Made by a program: the position numbers and the translations under genes. From Polynucleobacter sphagniphilus (GTDB lineage Bacteria > Pseudomonadota > Gammaproteobacteria > Burkholderiales > Burkholderiaceae), in assembly GCF_001953355.1 (NCBI RefSeq), contig NZ_MPIY01000007.1, positions 123,636-187,635 on the forward strand: 64,000 bases of DNA, in the 5' to 3' direction. The notes under the pieces are model-generated. The model was not told the DNA's origin, did no database searches, and saw only the letters and a program-made list of their open reading frames with translations. How positions within the stretch are numbered: position 1 is the first letter of the stretch; each line of letters opens with the position of its first letter. Below, piece by piece: positions 17,204-25,958 of the stretch.

Positions 17204-17583
17204 CGAAGTTGATCCGCTTTATAAAAGAACTTATTGGCGTAAGCAAAAATTTCTCTATCCGTTGGATGATCGACTGTTTCTACACCAACAATGCGATTCG
17301 CAATATCTTGGTCGTGTTGATGCGCATGCTTAATTAATTCTAACTTTGCAGAACCTGGGCCAATAATCAAAATCTCTTTTGATTCTTTAACAGCCTGCAG
17401 AACAGAATGCAGGTACTTATCATCCAAGGCAACTCTACCGCTACCAATCTCACCACCCTTATGGTGCAAATGTGGATGAGTTGATTTGGTTTTAATTACC
17501 TCGGCTTCATCAGCGGTTTCGCTTAGAAACATGACATGCGCTTCTTTATGGTCAATCCAAACTACCGAATGATTAAATGACAT
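17200..17583 (-). CDS. eRF1-domain-like 'translational machinery' protein
   Basis: 127 residues resembling proteobacterial proteins annotated as translational machinery proteins, which share the fold of the archaeal/eukaryal release-factor domain (BaeRF-like). Visible marks: HSVVWIDHKEAHVMFL, a histidine-rich THPHLHHKGGEIGSGRVALDD, EILIIGPGSAKLELIKH and NRIVGVETVDHPTDREIFAYA. No GGQ peptide-release motif is present, so it should not be an active release factor. AAGGA precedes the ATG by six bases. First gene of a leftward operon with DUF1488 and the 84-residue protein. A perfect FNR-type site lies about 93 bases upstream, implying low-oxygen control. Confidence 0.72.
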   Translation of the reverse strand: MSFNHSVVWIDHKEAHVMFLSETADEAEVIKTKSTHPHLHHKGGEIGSGRVALDDKYLHSVLQAVKESKEILIIGPGSAKLELIKHAHQHDQDIANRIVGVETVDHPTDREIFAYANKFFYKADQLR

Positions 17584-17675
17584 GTGATTCCTTATTAATT
17601 AAATTCAATAACAGCTTTAGTATGCCTGCATTCAGATGAATAATTAGTGACAAATAAAGATTTTGAACATTTCTT

Positions 17676-17689
17676 TTGATTTAGATCAA
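17676..17689. promoter_or_regulatory. FNR/Anr-type binding site
   Basis: TTGATTTAGATCAA is an exact match to the FNR/Anr consensus TTGAT-N4-ATCAA. It lies about 93 bases upstream of the eRF1-like gene start and overlaps the stop codon of the secreted protein gene behind it (17686-17688). No convincing -10 element was found at the class II distance, so mode of action is open. Confidence 0.7.
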
Positions 17690-18000
17690 TCAAAGGTGAA
17701 GCGATGGCGCATGGTGGCGTTATTTCCGCCAGAAGTTCCATTGCTGCTATTGCCATGGCCATTCACCGTAATGTTCGTATCTTTTGGGGTTGGTTTGCTA
17801 GGGTTGCTGCCAGCCTGGACGCCCTCTTCATCAGTCGACACCGGTGCTTTGGGGCGCGGCGCATAAGGATTACGCTGGGGTTGGAATAGTCTGGCAGTAT
17901 CAATCGGTGGCGACCCCTCATCGGCGAAGGCCAAAAGGGGCATTTGGATGCTCGCAACCCATATTAACCCCATACAAATAGACTTGTTGAACCTCTTCAT
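17686..18000 (-). CDS. Small secreted protein of unknown function
   Basis: 104 residues with an N-terminal signal peptide (MKRFNKSICMGLIWVAS..., cleavage near AFA-DE, residue 26). The mature part is low complexity: proline-rich (RNPYAPRPKAPV), then Asn/Gly/Ser/Thr-rich (NGHGNSSNGTSGGNNAT) and a short basic end. This suggests an unstructured periplasmic or surface peptide. No family recognised. The stop codon overlaps the FNR-type site of the next operon. Confidence 0.6.
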   Translation of the reverse strand: MKRFNKSICMGLIWVASIQMPLLAFADEGSPPIDTARLFQPQRNPYAPRPKAPVSTDEEGVQAGSNPSKPTPKDTNITVNGHGNSSNGTSGGNNATMRHRFTFD

Positions 18001-18114
18001 CAGTAAATCATACCTATATTCCAGATCAGGATAAGGTCACTATACTTATCTTTGCTGAATAAAGAACCCCAATAATGAGCGTAATTCGCATTTACCCTAT
18101 GATTTTAAAAGACC

Positions 18115-18888
18115 ATGTTTGATCTTTCTTTGCTTGATATTTGCTTGCTGCTTTTATGTGCCTTGATGGCTGGGCTAATTGATTCCATTATGGGCGGGGG
18201 CGGCATGATTCAAGTGCCTGCACTATTCTCTTTTCTTCCCGGATATCCACCAGCGACGCTGATGTCAGTAAATAAAATTGCCTCTTTGGTGGGCACTAGT
18301 GGATCAGCGTTTCAATACGCCAAAGCTAATAAAACCCCTTGGAAGCTGGTGCTCATTTCCTGCTCAGCAGCATTTTTAGCCTCTGTTGGAGGCGCTTATT
18401 TACTAACTCAAGTTCCTAATCAATGGTTAAGGGGGGCTTTACCATTTTTCCTGCTGGCCTTATTAATTTTTAATATTCGCTCAACCGCCGGTTTAGTGCA
18501 TGCTCCTCGTCACCAACATCACAAGCAAACTGGCCTTGCATCCTTGGGGGGTGCGTTAATTGGCTTTTATGATGGCTTTCTAGGGCCTGGTGCTGGAGCC
18601 TTCTATAAGCTTTGGTATGCCCGCGTTCTGGGTTTTGATTTTTTACGCTCTGCCGCCCCATCTAAATTTCTAAACGTTGCCTCGAATCTTGGAGCGCTAT
18701 GCGTTTTTTTATCACTGGGCTATATGAATTTAAAACTCGCTTTTTTAATGGCGATTGCCAATTTAATTGGCGGCCAAATTGGAAGCAAAATGGCCATAAA
18801 ACACGGTAATGTATTTATTCGTAAAGCCTTTTTTATTACTGTGAGCGCCTTGATACTAAAAACTTTTTACGACGCCTATATCCAATAA
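18115..18888 (+). CDS. TSUP family transporter (TauE/SafE type)
   Basis: 257-residue inner-membrane protein with about eight hydrophobic segments. The family hallmarks appear twice, as in the internal repeat: LIDSIMGGGGMIQVPAL near the N-terminus and IGFYDGFLGPGAGAFYKL in the second half. Family members move sulfite, sulfonates, sulfoacetate or related anions, usually as exporters. A 76-residue protein starts three bases after its stop and is probably co-translated. Substrate unknown. Confidence 0.9.
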   Translation: MFDLSLLDICLLLLCALMAGLIDSIMGGGGMIQVPALFSFLPGYPPATLMSVNKIASLVGTSGSAFQYAKANKTPWKLVLISCSAAFLASVGGAYLLTQVPNQWLRGALPFFLLALLIFNIRSTAGLVHAPRHQHHKQTGLASLGGALIGFYDGFLGPGAGAFYKLWYARVLGFDFLRSAAPSKFLNVASNLGALCVFLSLGYMNLKLAFLMAIANLIGGQIGSKMAIKHGNVFIRKAFFITVSALILKTFYDAYIQ

Positions 18889-18891
18889 GTC

Positions 18892-19122
18892 ATGCTTATT
18901 TCAATTGCAACTATCTTCCTGGTGTTGATCTATACGATCATCAAGCATTTGCTGAGCAAGTCTGGCCAGCGCTATCTTATCGATAGTTATGGATTGGACT
19001 CCAAAAAATTAGAATCCCTAAGCAAACAAGATATTCGCGCTCTAAGAGCATCCATTAGCCAGCTCCACAAGCAGAATGATGCGTTTGGGCTGGAGGAATT
19101 ACTCAGGCGCTATCGACCCTAA
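18892..19122 (+). CDS. Small membrane-anchored protein of unknown function
   Basis: 76 residues: one N-terminal transmembrane helix (LISIATIFLVLIYTIIKHLL) followed by a charged helical tail (LDSKKLESLSKQDIRALRASISQLHKQ). The tail has a heptad-like pattern and could form a short coiled coil. It begins three bases after the TSUP gene, which suggests an accessory role, but no family was recognised. Convergent with tex, five bases apart. Confidence 0.6.
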   Translation: MLISIATIFLVLIYTIIKHLLSKSGQRYLIDSYGLDSKKLESLSKQDIRALRASISQLHKQNDAFGLEELLRRYRP

Positions 19123-19127
19123 TCAGA

Positions 19128-21488
19128 CTATTTCTTGAGCTTTCCAAAAGCAGCGGCCATCGCATTATTTATTGGCGGCAAACTACGTCTATCGGCATTC
19201 GACTGTCCTTGCTCATTATTCCTTGGGGTAGACCTATCAAAGTTTTTTTGTGGTGGCTTCGGTGTGCCAGCTTTGGGTGCCTCATCGCTTAAGCGCATAG
19301 TTAATGCAATACGCTTGCGTTTCTCATCAACCTCAAGCACCTTTACTTTCACAACCTGCCCCGCCTTAACTACCGAGTGAGGATCTTTCACAAAAGTATT
19401 GGCTAATGCAGAAATATGCACCAATCCATCTTGATGCACGCCAATATCAACAAAGGCACCAAAAGCAGCTACGTTCGTAACCACACCTTCCAAAATCATC
19501 TCTGGCTTGAGGTCACTCACTTTCTCGATACCGTCCTTGAAAGTGGCGGTAGTAAATTCTGGACGCGGATCTCTTCCTGGCTTTTCCAATTCTTTGAGGA
19601 TATCGCTTACCGTTGGAATGCCGAATTTCTCATCAGCGTATTTTTCAGGGGCTAAGTTTTTGAGGATCGAAGCATCCCCAATCACCTCTTTGACACCTTT
19701 TTTAATATCACTCAGAATTTTTTCAACTAAAGGATAAGACTCAGGGTGAACAGCGGAGGCATCCAATGGATTGCTACCATTCATAATGCGCAGAAACCCT
19801 GCAGCTTGCTCGAAGGTTTTATCGCCTAAGCGTGGAACACTGCGTAAATCAGCCCTACTCTGAAACGCCCCATTGCTGTCTCTGTAGGCCACAATACCCT
19901 CGGCCACTGTGGCGCTCAACCCCGAGACTCTTGCGAGCAAAGGTGCGGAAGCAGTATTCACGTCCACACCCACTGCGTTTACACAATCCTCCACTACCGC
20001 TACCAATGATTTCGCTAATTGAGTTTGCATCACATCGTGCTGATATTGGCCTACGCCAATTGATTTAGGATCAATCTTCACAAGTTCAGCCAAGGGATCT
20101 TGCAAACGACGGGCAATGGATACTGCGCCACGTAGAGAAACATCCATTCCGGGTAACTCTTTAGAGGCATATTCAGAAGCCGAATACACCGATGCCCCCG
20201 CTTCCGATACAACAATTTTGGTGAGCCTTAATTCAGGCTTGGCCTTGATTAAGTCTTGCGCCAACTTATCGGTCTCACGCGATGCAGTGCCGTTACCAAT
20301 CGAGATTAAGGTGGCTTGGTGCTTCTCCGCCAATTTTGCCAGTGTGTGCAGGGAACCCGCCCAATCATTTTTGGGTTGATGTGGGTAAATGACATCTGTA
20401 TCGACCACCTTGCCAGTGGCATCGACCACAGCCACCTTCACGCCGGTACGCATGCCAGGATCTAAACCAATCGTGACTCGTGGCCCAGCAGGTGCTGCTA
20501 GTAGTAAATCTTTTAAGTTACGTGCGAATACATGAATGGCTTCAGTTTCTGAGCGCTCACGCAAAGCACTCATCAGCTCAGACTCAAGATGCAAGGAGCA
20601 TTTAATCCGCCACGTCCAACGCACTGTATCAGCCAACCATTGATCAGCTGGTCGCCCTTCATTTTTAATCTTAAAGTGATTAGCAATACGAGATTCGCAA
20701 GGGTTGTGAGGCGCATCCCATCTTGGCTTTTCTTCTTCGGTATCCAGGCGCAAATTAACCATCAGTATTTGTTCGCGACGCCCTCTAAATAAAGCCAGAG
20801 CACGATGCGATGGAATTGCTTTAATAGGTTCAGAATAATCAAAGTAATCCGCAAACTTCTCACCCTCTTGCTCTTTGCCTGCAATCACCTTTGATTCAAC
20901 CACACCATGGTCTTGTAAGTAAGTACGCAATGACTGCACTAGCGCAGCATCTTCAGCAAAACGCTCCATCAAGATTTGGCGAGCACCCTCAAGCGCTGCT
21001 TTGATATCTGGAACACCCGGGTTATCACCTTGGTCAGATTGAAAGGCCTCTTTAATGTATTTTGCTGCCTCAGTATCTAGGGTGAGATTAGGATCTTGCA
21101 ATAAGTCGTTTGCTAGCGGCTCCAAACCTGCCTCTAAGGCAATTTGTGCCTTAGTACGACGCTTCAATTTATATGGCAGGTATAAATCTTCTAGCCGAGT
21201 CTTATCCTCCGCCAACATAATGCTCTTGAGCAACTCAGGGGTCATCTTGCCCTGCTCCTCAATAGCAGCTACGATCGCCTTACGACGCTCTTCCAGCTCC
21301 CTCAAATAACTTAAGCGCTCTTCGAGCAAACGCAGTTGCGCATCATCTAATCCGCCAGTAGCTTCTTTACGGTAACGGGCAATAAAAGGCACAGTAGCAC
21401 CTTCATCCATGAGTGCGATGGCTGCTGCTACTTGAGCAGGTTTAGCGGAGAGTTCTAGGGCAAGTCTTTGTTCGATTGAAGGCAGCAT
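19128..21488 (-). CDS. tex: Tex-family RNA-binding transcription accessory protein
   Basis: 786 residues, the standard Tex length. Layout: helical N-terminal region ([23 protein letters not shown]), a YqgF/RuvX-like domain ([22 protein letters not shown]), helix-hairpin-helix segments ([15 protein letters not shown] and [21 protein letters not shown]) and an S1 domain ([27 protein letters not shown]). The basic C-terminal tail is extended ([20 protein letters not shown]...). Family members bind nucleic acid and influence transcription, stress tolerance and toxin genes. No good ribosome-binding site precedes the ATG. Confidence 0.95.
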   Translation of the reverse strand: MLPSIEQRLALELSAKPAQVAAAIALMDEGATVPFIARYRKEATGGLDDAQLRLLEERLSYLRELEERRKAIVAAIEEQGKMTPELLKSIMLAEDKTRLEDLYLPYKLKRRTKAQIALEAGLEPLANDLLQDPNLTLDTEAAKYIKEAFQSDQGDNPGVPDIKAALEGARQILMERFAEDAALVQSLRTYLQDHGVVESKVIAGKEQEGEKFADYFDYSEPIKAIPSHRALALFRGRREQILMVNLRLDTEEEKPRWDAPHNPCESRIANHFKIKNEGRPADQWLADTVRWTWRIKCSLHLESELMSALRERSETEAIHVFARNLKDLLLAAPAGPRVTIGLDPGMRTGVKVAVVDATGKVVDTDVIYPHQPKNDWAGSLHTLAKLAEKHQATLISIGNGTASRETDKLAQDLIKAKPELRLTKIVVSEAGASVYSASEYASKELPGMDVSLRGAVSIARRLQDPLAELVKIDPKSIGVGQYQHDVMQTQLAKSLVAVVEDCVNAVGVDVNTASAPLLARVSGLSATVAEGIVAYRDSNGAFQSRADLRSVPRLGDKTFEQAAGFLRIMNGSNPLDASAVHPESYPLVEKILSDIKKGVKEVIGDASILKNLAPEKYADEKFGIPTVSDILKELEKPGRDPRPEFTTATFKDGIEKVSDLKPEMILEGVVTNVAAFGAFVDIGVHQDGLVHISALANTFVKDPHSVVKAGQVVKVKVLEVDEKRKRIALTMRLSDEAPKAGTPKPPQKNFDRSTPRNNEQGQSNADRRSLPPINNAMAAAFGKLKK

Positions 21489-21545
21489 AAATACTTATAA
21501 AAAGGTTCTAAACAGGATTGAAGGATAGAGAATAAACTATCGAAC

Positions 21546-22727
21546 ATGACCCTTACAGCAAACTCTAAAGCCTCAATTCATATGCCCCGAGGGCTTGTTT
21601 TTGTCTTCGCCCTGGCTTGCGGCATTTTGATTGCGAACCTCTACTATGCGCAGCCTTTAATTAGCTTAATTGCCCCAGAAATCGGCCTCTCAGAATCCGC
21701 TGCTAGCCTGATAGTTACCCTCACACAGATAGGGTATTGCATCGGCCTAATCTTACTTGTGCCACTGGGTGATCTTGTAGAAAACCGTAAATTGATTTTA
21801 TTGACAATCTCAGGGGCAATCCTAGCCTTGGTGATGGCCATGCTAGCGCCCAATGCCCTCTGGTTTTTATTTGCCTCCCTTTTAGTAGGCATCGGCTCAG
21901 TGGCCGTACAGATGCTAATCCCAATTGCGGCGCACATTTCTCCTGAAGAGCGTCGAGGTCGTACCGTAGGAAACATCATGAGCGGCCTTCTATTGGGTGT
22001 GATGTTAGCGCGTCCGATTTCGGGTTTCATTGCTCACCACTTTGGTTGGCGCACCGTATTTGGAATGTCTGCGGTCCTATTAATCATCTTGGCAGTTATT
22101 TTGTGGAATTTGCTACCAGAGCGCCAACCTACCCTAAACCACCATTACTTCCGCCTGATTAAGTCCCTATGGTCTTTATTAAGAGATACCCCAATCCTAC
22201 GCCGCCGAGCGCTCTATCAGGCAGCGCTTTTTGCCTCATTTAGCTTGTTTTGGACTGCGATACCCCTACTGCTATCTGGACCACTATTTAAGCTTTCTCA
22301 GCAAGGTATTGCCCTGTTTGCGCTAGCTGGTGCTATGGGCGCCATTGCTGCACCGATCGCTGGGCGAATTGCCGATAAAGGTTATGCCAAACCAGCCACA
22401 GGATTTGCCTTGGCAACTGGGGCTTTTGCATTTTTGCTGTCTCTCTTTGGGGGAACATCGGCCTCACTATTTTGCCTAGTGCTCGCTGGCATCTTGCTAG
22501 ATATGGGCGTGCAATGCAATGTGGTTTTAGGCCAGCGGACAATCTACCTTTTGGGTGCAGAAGTACGCAGTCGCTTGAATGCTTTGTATATGGCCATCTT
22601 TTTTATTGGTGGCGCTATCGGCTCTGGCATTGCCAGTGTAGCCTATCTATATGGTGGTTGGACGCTAGTGGCATCTATTGGCTTTGGCTTTCCAGCTGCC
22701 GCTTTTCTGTTTTATTTAACGGAATAA
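21546..22727 (+). CDS. MFS transporter, 12-TM drug:H+ antiporter type
   Basis: 393 residues with about twelve membrane helices. Segments seen: ANLYYAQPLISLIAPEIGLS, a motif A-like LLVPLGDLVENRKLIL in the 2-3 loop, and IAHISPEERRGRTVGNIMSGLLLGVMLARPISGFI in helix 5. The pattern matches the YdhP/AraJ-like or NepI-like group of small-molecule exporters. Single rightward gene, divergent from tex and convergent with typA, with a shared terminator. Substrate not predictable. Confidence 0.88.
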   Translation: MTLTANSKASIHMPRGLVFVFALACGILIANLYYAQPLISLIAPEIGLSESAASLIVTLTQIGYCIGLILLVPLGDLVENRKLILLTISGAILALVMAMLAPNALWFLFASLLVGIGSVAVQMLIPIAAHISPEERRGRTVGNIMSGLLLGVMLARPISGFIAHHFGWRTVFGMSAVLLIILAVILWNLLPERQPTLNHHYFRLIKSLWSLLRDTPILRRRALYQAALFASFSLFWTAIPLLLSGPLFKLSQQGIALFALAGAMGAIAAPIAGRIADKGYAKPATGFALATGAFAFLLSLFGGTSASLFCLVLAGILLDMGVQCNVVLGQRTIYLLGAEVRSRLNALYMAIFFIGGAIGSGIASVAYLYGGWTLVASIGFGFPAAAFLFYLTE

Positions 22728-22733
22728 AAAAAA

Positions 22734-22756
22734 CCGCCCTACAACATCTCGGGCGG
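22734..22756. terminator. Bidirectional terminator between MFS gene and typA
   Basis: CCGCCC (22734-22739) pairs with GGGCGG (22751-22756) across an 11-base loop. The A8 run just left of it gives a T8 tail for the leftward typA transcript; the right side is T-rich, for the MFS transcript. Confidence 0.85.
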
Positions 22757-22776
22757 CTTCTTTATTAACGCATGAC

Positions 22777-24594
22777 TTAGTCACGCGATGCTTTCTTGCG
22801 CTCATGCTCTTTCAAGTAGCGCTTACGAATACGAATGCTCTTAGGCGTTACTTCTACCAATTCATCATCGTCAATAAATTCAACCGCATACTCCAAGTTC
22901 ATAGCAATAGGCGTAACCAAGCGAACCGCTTCGTCTGTACCAGAGGCACGAACGTTAGTTAATTGCTTGCCTTTAATAGGGTTCACAACCAAGTCGTTAT
23001 CACGGCTATGGATACCAATGACCATTCCTTCATATAAAGGATCGCCAGGGCTTACAAACATACGGCCGCGATCCTGTAATTTCCAGAGCGCGTAAGCTAC
23101 TGCTTCACCATCGTCTTGGCTAATCAGTACGCCGTTATGACGCTCACCCAAAATACCGTCTTTAGCAGGAGCATAAGAATCAAAGGTATGACTCATTAAG
23201 CCATTACCGCGAGTCATTGTCATGAAATCACCCTGGAAACCGATCAAGCCACGCGCAGGAATACGGTATTCCAAACGGGTGCGGCCTTTACCATCGCTTA
23301 CCATGTCGAGCAATTCACCTTTACGCTTACCCAAGTCTTCCATTACGGAGCCTTGAGTTGTATCTTCAACGTCCACGGTTAAGTTCTCATATGGCTCCAT
23401 CTTCACGCCATCAACTTCGTGGAATACCACGCGAGGACGTGAAACAGCCAACTCATAACCTTCACGACGCATTGTTTCAACCAAAATAGTGAGGTGCAAT
23501 TCACCACGACCAGACACTTCAAATACAGTATCGTCATCAGTTTCTTTAACACGCAGAGCCATATTGGATTTCAATTCGCGGTCTAAACGCTCACGAATTT
23601 GACGGCTAGTCACAAACTTGCCTTCACGTCCAGCCAATGGGCTGGTGTTCACCATAAAGTTCATGGTCAAGGTGGGCTCATCAATCTTGAGCATAGGCAA
23701 AGCTTCTGGCACGTCAACTGCGCAAATCGTTGTACCAATCGCGAGGTCTTCAATACCATTTACCAATACGATGTCGCCTGCTTGTGCTTCATCCACTAAT
23801 TCACGCTCAAGTCCACGGAATTTCAATACCTGATTAATACGACCTTTACGAACAGCGCCGTCAGGACCATCCATAAATACGACATCCATCAAAGGCTTAA
23901 CTGTTCCGCGGTTAACACGGCCTACACCGATCTTGCCAACGTAGGTGCTGTACTCAATCGAGGTAATTTGTAGCTGCAAAGGACCATCAGGATTGTCATC
24001 ACGCACCGGCACGTGCTTTAACACTGTGTCGAACAATGGGCGCATATCACCTTCACGCACATCATCAGTCAAGCCAGCATAGCCATTCAAACCAGAGGCA
24101 TACACCACTGGGAAATCCAACTGTTCTTCAGTGGCACCCAGCTTATCAAACAACTCAAATGTTGCATTAATGACGTAATCCGTACGTGCACCTGGACGAT
24201 CAACTTTATTGATCACTACGATTGGCTTCAAGCCAAGCGCCAAGGCTTTCTTAGTCACGAAACGGGTTTGTGGCATTGGACCTTCAACTGCATCCACCAA
24301 TAACAATACCCCATCAACCATAGAAAGCACACGCTCTACCTCGCCACCAAAGTCGGCGTGTCCCGGTGTGTCAACGATATTAATATGAGTGCCGTCATAT
24401 TCAACCGCACAGTTCTTGGACAAAATAGTAATGCCACGCTCTTTTTCCAAGTCGTTCGAGTCCATGACGCGTTCGGTCATTTTTTCATTGGAACGAAATG
24501 TGCCGGATTGGCGCAAGAGTTGATCAACCAAGGTAGTTTTACCGTGGTCAACGTGGGCGATGATAGCGATATTACGAAGTGCGCGTTTAGTCAT
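22777..24594 (-). CDS. typA: Ribosome-associated GTPase TypA/BipA
   Basis: 605 residues, standard for TypA. Translational GTPase that binds the 70S ribosome and helps 50S assembly and stress or cold adaptation. G-domain motifs: [10 protein letters not shown] (G1, residues 13-22), RGITI (G2), [11 protein letters not shown] (G3), NKVDRPGA (G4). EF-G-like domains III and V and the TypA-specific C-terminal domain follow ([24 protein letters not shown], then [16 protein letters not shown]). Leftward, 64 bases after truB. Confidence 0.97.
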   Translation of the reverse strand: MTKRALRNIAIIAHVDHGKTTLVDQLLRQSGTFRSNEKMTERVMDSNDLEKERGITILSKNCAVEYDGTHINIVDTPGHADFGGEVERVLSMVDGVLLLVDAVEGPMPQTRFVTKKALALGLKPIVVINKVDRPGARTDYVINATFELFDKLGATEEQLDFPVVYASGLNGYAGLTDDVREGDMRPLFDTVLKHVPVRDDNPDGPLQLQITSIEYSTYVGKIGVGRVNRGTVKPLMDVVFMDGPDGAVRKGRINQVLKFRGLERELVDEAQAGDIVLVNGIEDLAIGTTICAVDVPEALPMLKIDEPTLTMNFMVNTSPLAGREGKFVTSRQIRERLDRELKSNMALRVKETDDDTVFEVSGRGELHLTILVETMRREGYELAVSRPRVVFHEVDGVKMEPYENLTVDVEDTTQGSVMEDLGKRKGELLDMVSDGKGRTRLEYRIPARGLIGFQGDFMTMTRGNGLMSHTFDSYAPAKDGILGERHNGVLISQDDGEAVAYALWKLQDRGRMFVSPGDPLYEGMVIGIHSRDNDLVVNPIKGKQLTNVRASGTDEAVRLVTPIAMNLEYAVEFIDDDELVEVTPKSIRIRKRYLKEHERKKASRD

Positions 24595-24658
24595 GTGAAG
24601 CTTCTGTAGTTAGAATAAAAGTTGGATAAAGATTAGTGAATAAATAAGTCAGTTCGGT

Positions 24659-25570
24659 TTAATGGGCTGTGGAAATCAAACGTTTGGGATGTAGCACTCC
24701 AGAACGCCAATCCGCAGTGCCAATAAAATTGTGCGAGGCAGCTGTAGCACGATAAATACGCACTAGAGCCTCAATCGAAGGAATATTGAGTGGCACGCGT
24801 TGCCCCATTTCTAGGCGCTTAGCTTGTTGCTCATCAACAGTTAAATGCGGCAAGGTTTGCAACAAGGCATCAACCGGAAGGATGTAGGATGAGTGATTTT
24901 GCAAACCACTGCGAATCAACTCCAAGTCAAACGATTGTTCTAAGGTGAGATGCCCTACCTCGGTTCGGCGCAAACCAACCAAATGGGCGCCACAAGCTAG
25001 CGCATTACCAATATCTTCGGCCAATACCCGAATATAGGTTCCTTTGCTGCATGAAACCTCTAATGTGGCTTCAGGCCAGTTGATAGCAGTCCAACGAATC
25101 GAGTGAATCGTAATATTGCGGGGCGTTCGTTCGAGCTCAACACCTGCTCTAGCGTATTCATAAAGGGGTTTGCCATCGCGCTTGAGAGCAGAATACATAG
25201 GCGGTGTCTGTGAGATCGCACCAGTAAATTGGGGTAACAAGCTATTCAGTGCAGCCATCAAGGAAGCTTCGTCAGCAAAAGTAGGTAATGGTAATTCTTC
25301 AATAACGAGACCTTCAGCATCACCCGTATCGGTCCTTGAACCAAACCTCACTTGAGCGATATAGGTTTTATCTGCGTCCAATAAATCCTGTGAATACTTG
25401 GTAGCCTCACCCAAGCAGATAGGCAGTAAACCGGTAGCCATCGGATCTAGGGTGCCCGTATGGCCTGCCTTATCAGCATTGAATGCACGCTTAACGGCCG
25501 TAACCGCACCCTGCGAACTCATGCCCACAGGTTTATCAAGCAAGATTACGCCATCAATGCGAACTGACAT
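24659..25570 (-). CDS. truB: tRNA pseudouridine(55) synthase TruB
   Basis: Makes pseudouridine 55 in the T-loop of tRNA. 303 residues. GVILLDKPVGMSSQGAV and HTGTLDPMATGLLP, with the catalytic D42, are diagnostic; the YEYARAGVELERTPR and CSKGTYIRVLAEDIG motifs follow. A C-terminal PUA-like end is present. The gene starts five bases after rbfA, in the conserved rimP-nusA-infB-rbfA-truB order. Confidence 0.97.
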   Translation of the reverse strand: MSVRIDGVILLDKPVGMSSQGAVTAVKRAFNADKAGHTGTLDPMATGLLPICLGEATKYSQDLLDADKTYIAQVRFGSRTDTGDAEGLVIEELPLPTFADEASLMAALNSLLPQFTGAISQTPPMYSALKRDGKPLYEYARAGVELERTPRNITIHSIRWTAINWPEATLEVSCSKGTYIRVLAEDIGNALACGAHLVGLRRTEVGHLTLEQSFDLELIRSGLQNHSSYILPVDALLQTLPHLTVDEQQAKRLEMGQRVPLNIPSIEALVRIYRATAASHNFIGTADWRSGVLHPKRLISTAH

Positions 25571-25575
25571 GACTT

Positions 25576-25944
25576 TTACTGAGCCTCATCTTTACGATCA
25601 CTATCAACTGCCTGATCAATTAAGCGCGACATTTCAATGCCGTGCTCAACAGAGCTGTCATAGTGAAAATGCAAAGTAGGAACAGTATGAATATGCAAAC
25701 GTTTAAATAACAAAGAATGCAAATAACCCGCCTTTTCTTGCAGAGCCTTTGCAGCATGCTCAGGCTCTGCACCCAAGACGGTGAAGAACACCTTGGCATG
25801 GGCTAAGTCAGGTGTTAACTCTACACTTTGCAATGTAATCAAACCCAATGTCGGGCTGCGCAATTCACGAGGAATCAACTCAGCCAAGTCTCGCTGAATT
25901 TGATCGGCGAGACGTTGGTTACGATGCGGACTGGTTTTATGCAT
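25576..25944 (-). CDS. rbfA: 30S ribosome-binding factor RbfA
   Basis: 122-residue KH-like protein that binds immature 30S subunits and helps 16S rRNA 5' end processing and cold growth. Family marks: [21 protein letters not shown] at the start, [26 protein letters not shown], and a short C-terminal tail. Starts 15 bases after infB with no strong ribosome-binding site, so it is probably coupled to infB translation. Confidence 0.97.
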   Translation of the reverse strand: MHKTSPHRNQRLADQIQRDLAELIPRELRSPTLGLITLQSVELTPDLAHAKVFFTVLGAEPEHAAKALQEKAGYLHSLLFKRLHIHTVPTLHFHYDSSVEHGIEMSRLIDQAVDSDRKDEAQ

Positions 25945-25958
25945 GCAATTGCGGTCGC

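Noticed and set aside
21644..22030. 128-codon open frame on the - strand inside the MFS gene
   Set aside because: Shadow of a hydrophobic-rich coding strand; the MFS frame is clear on the + strand.
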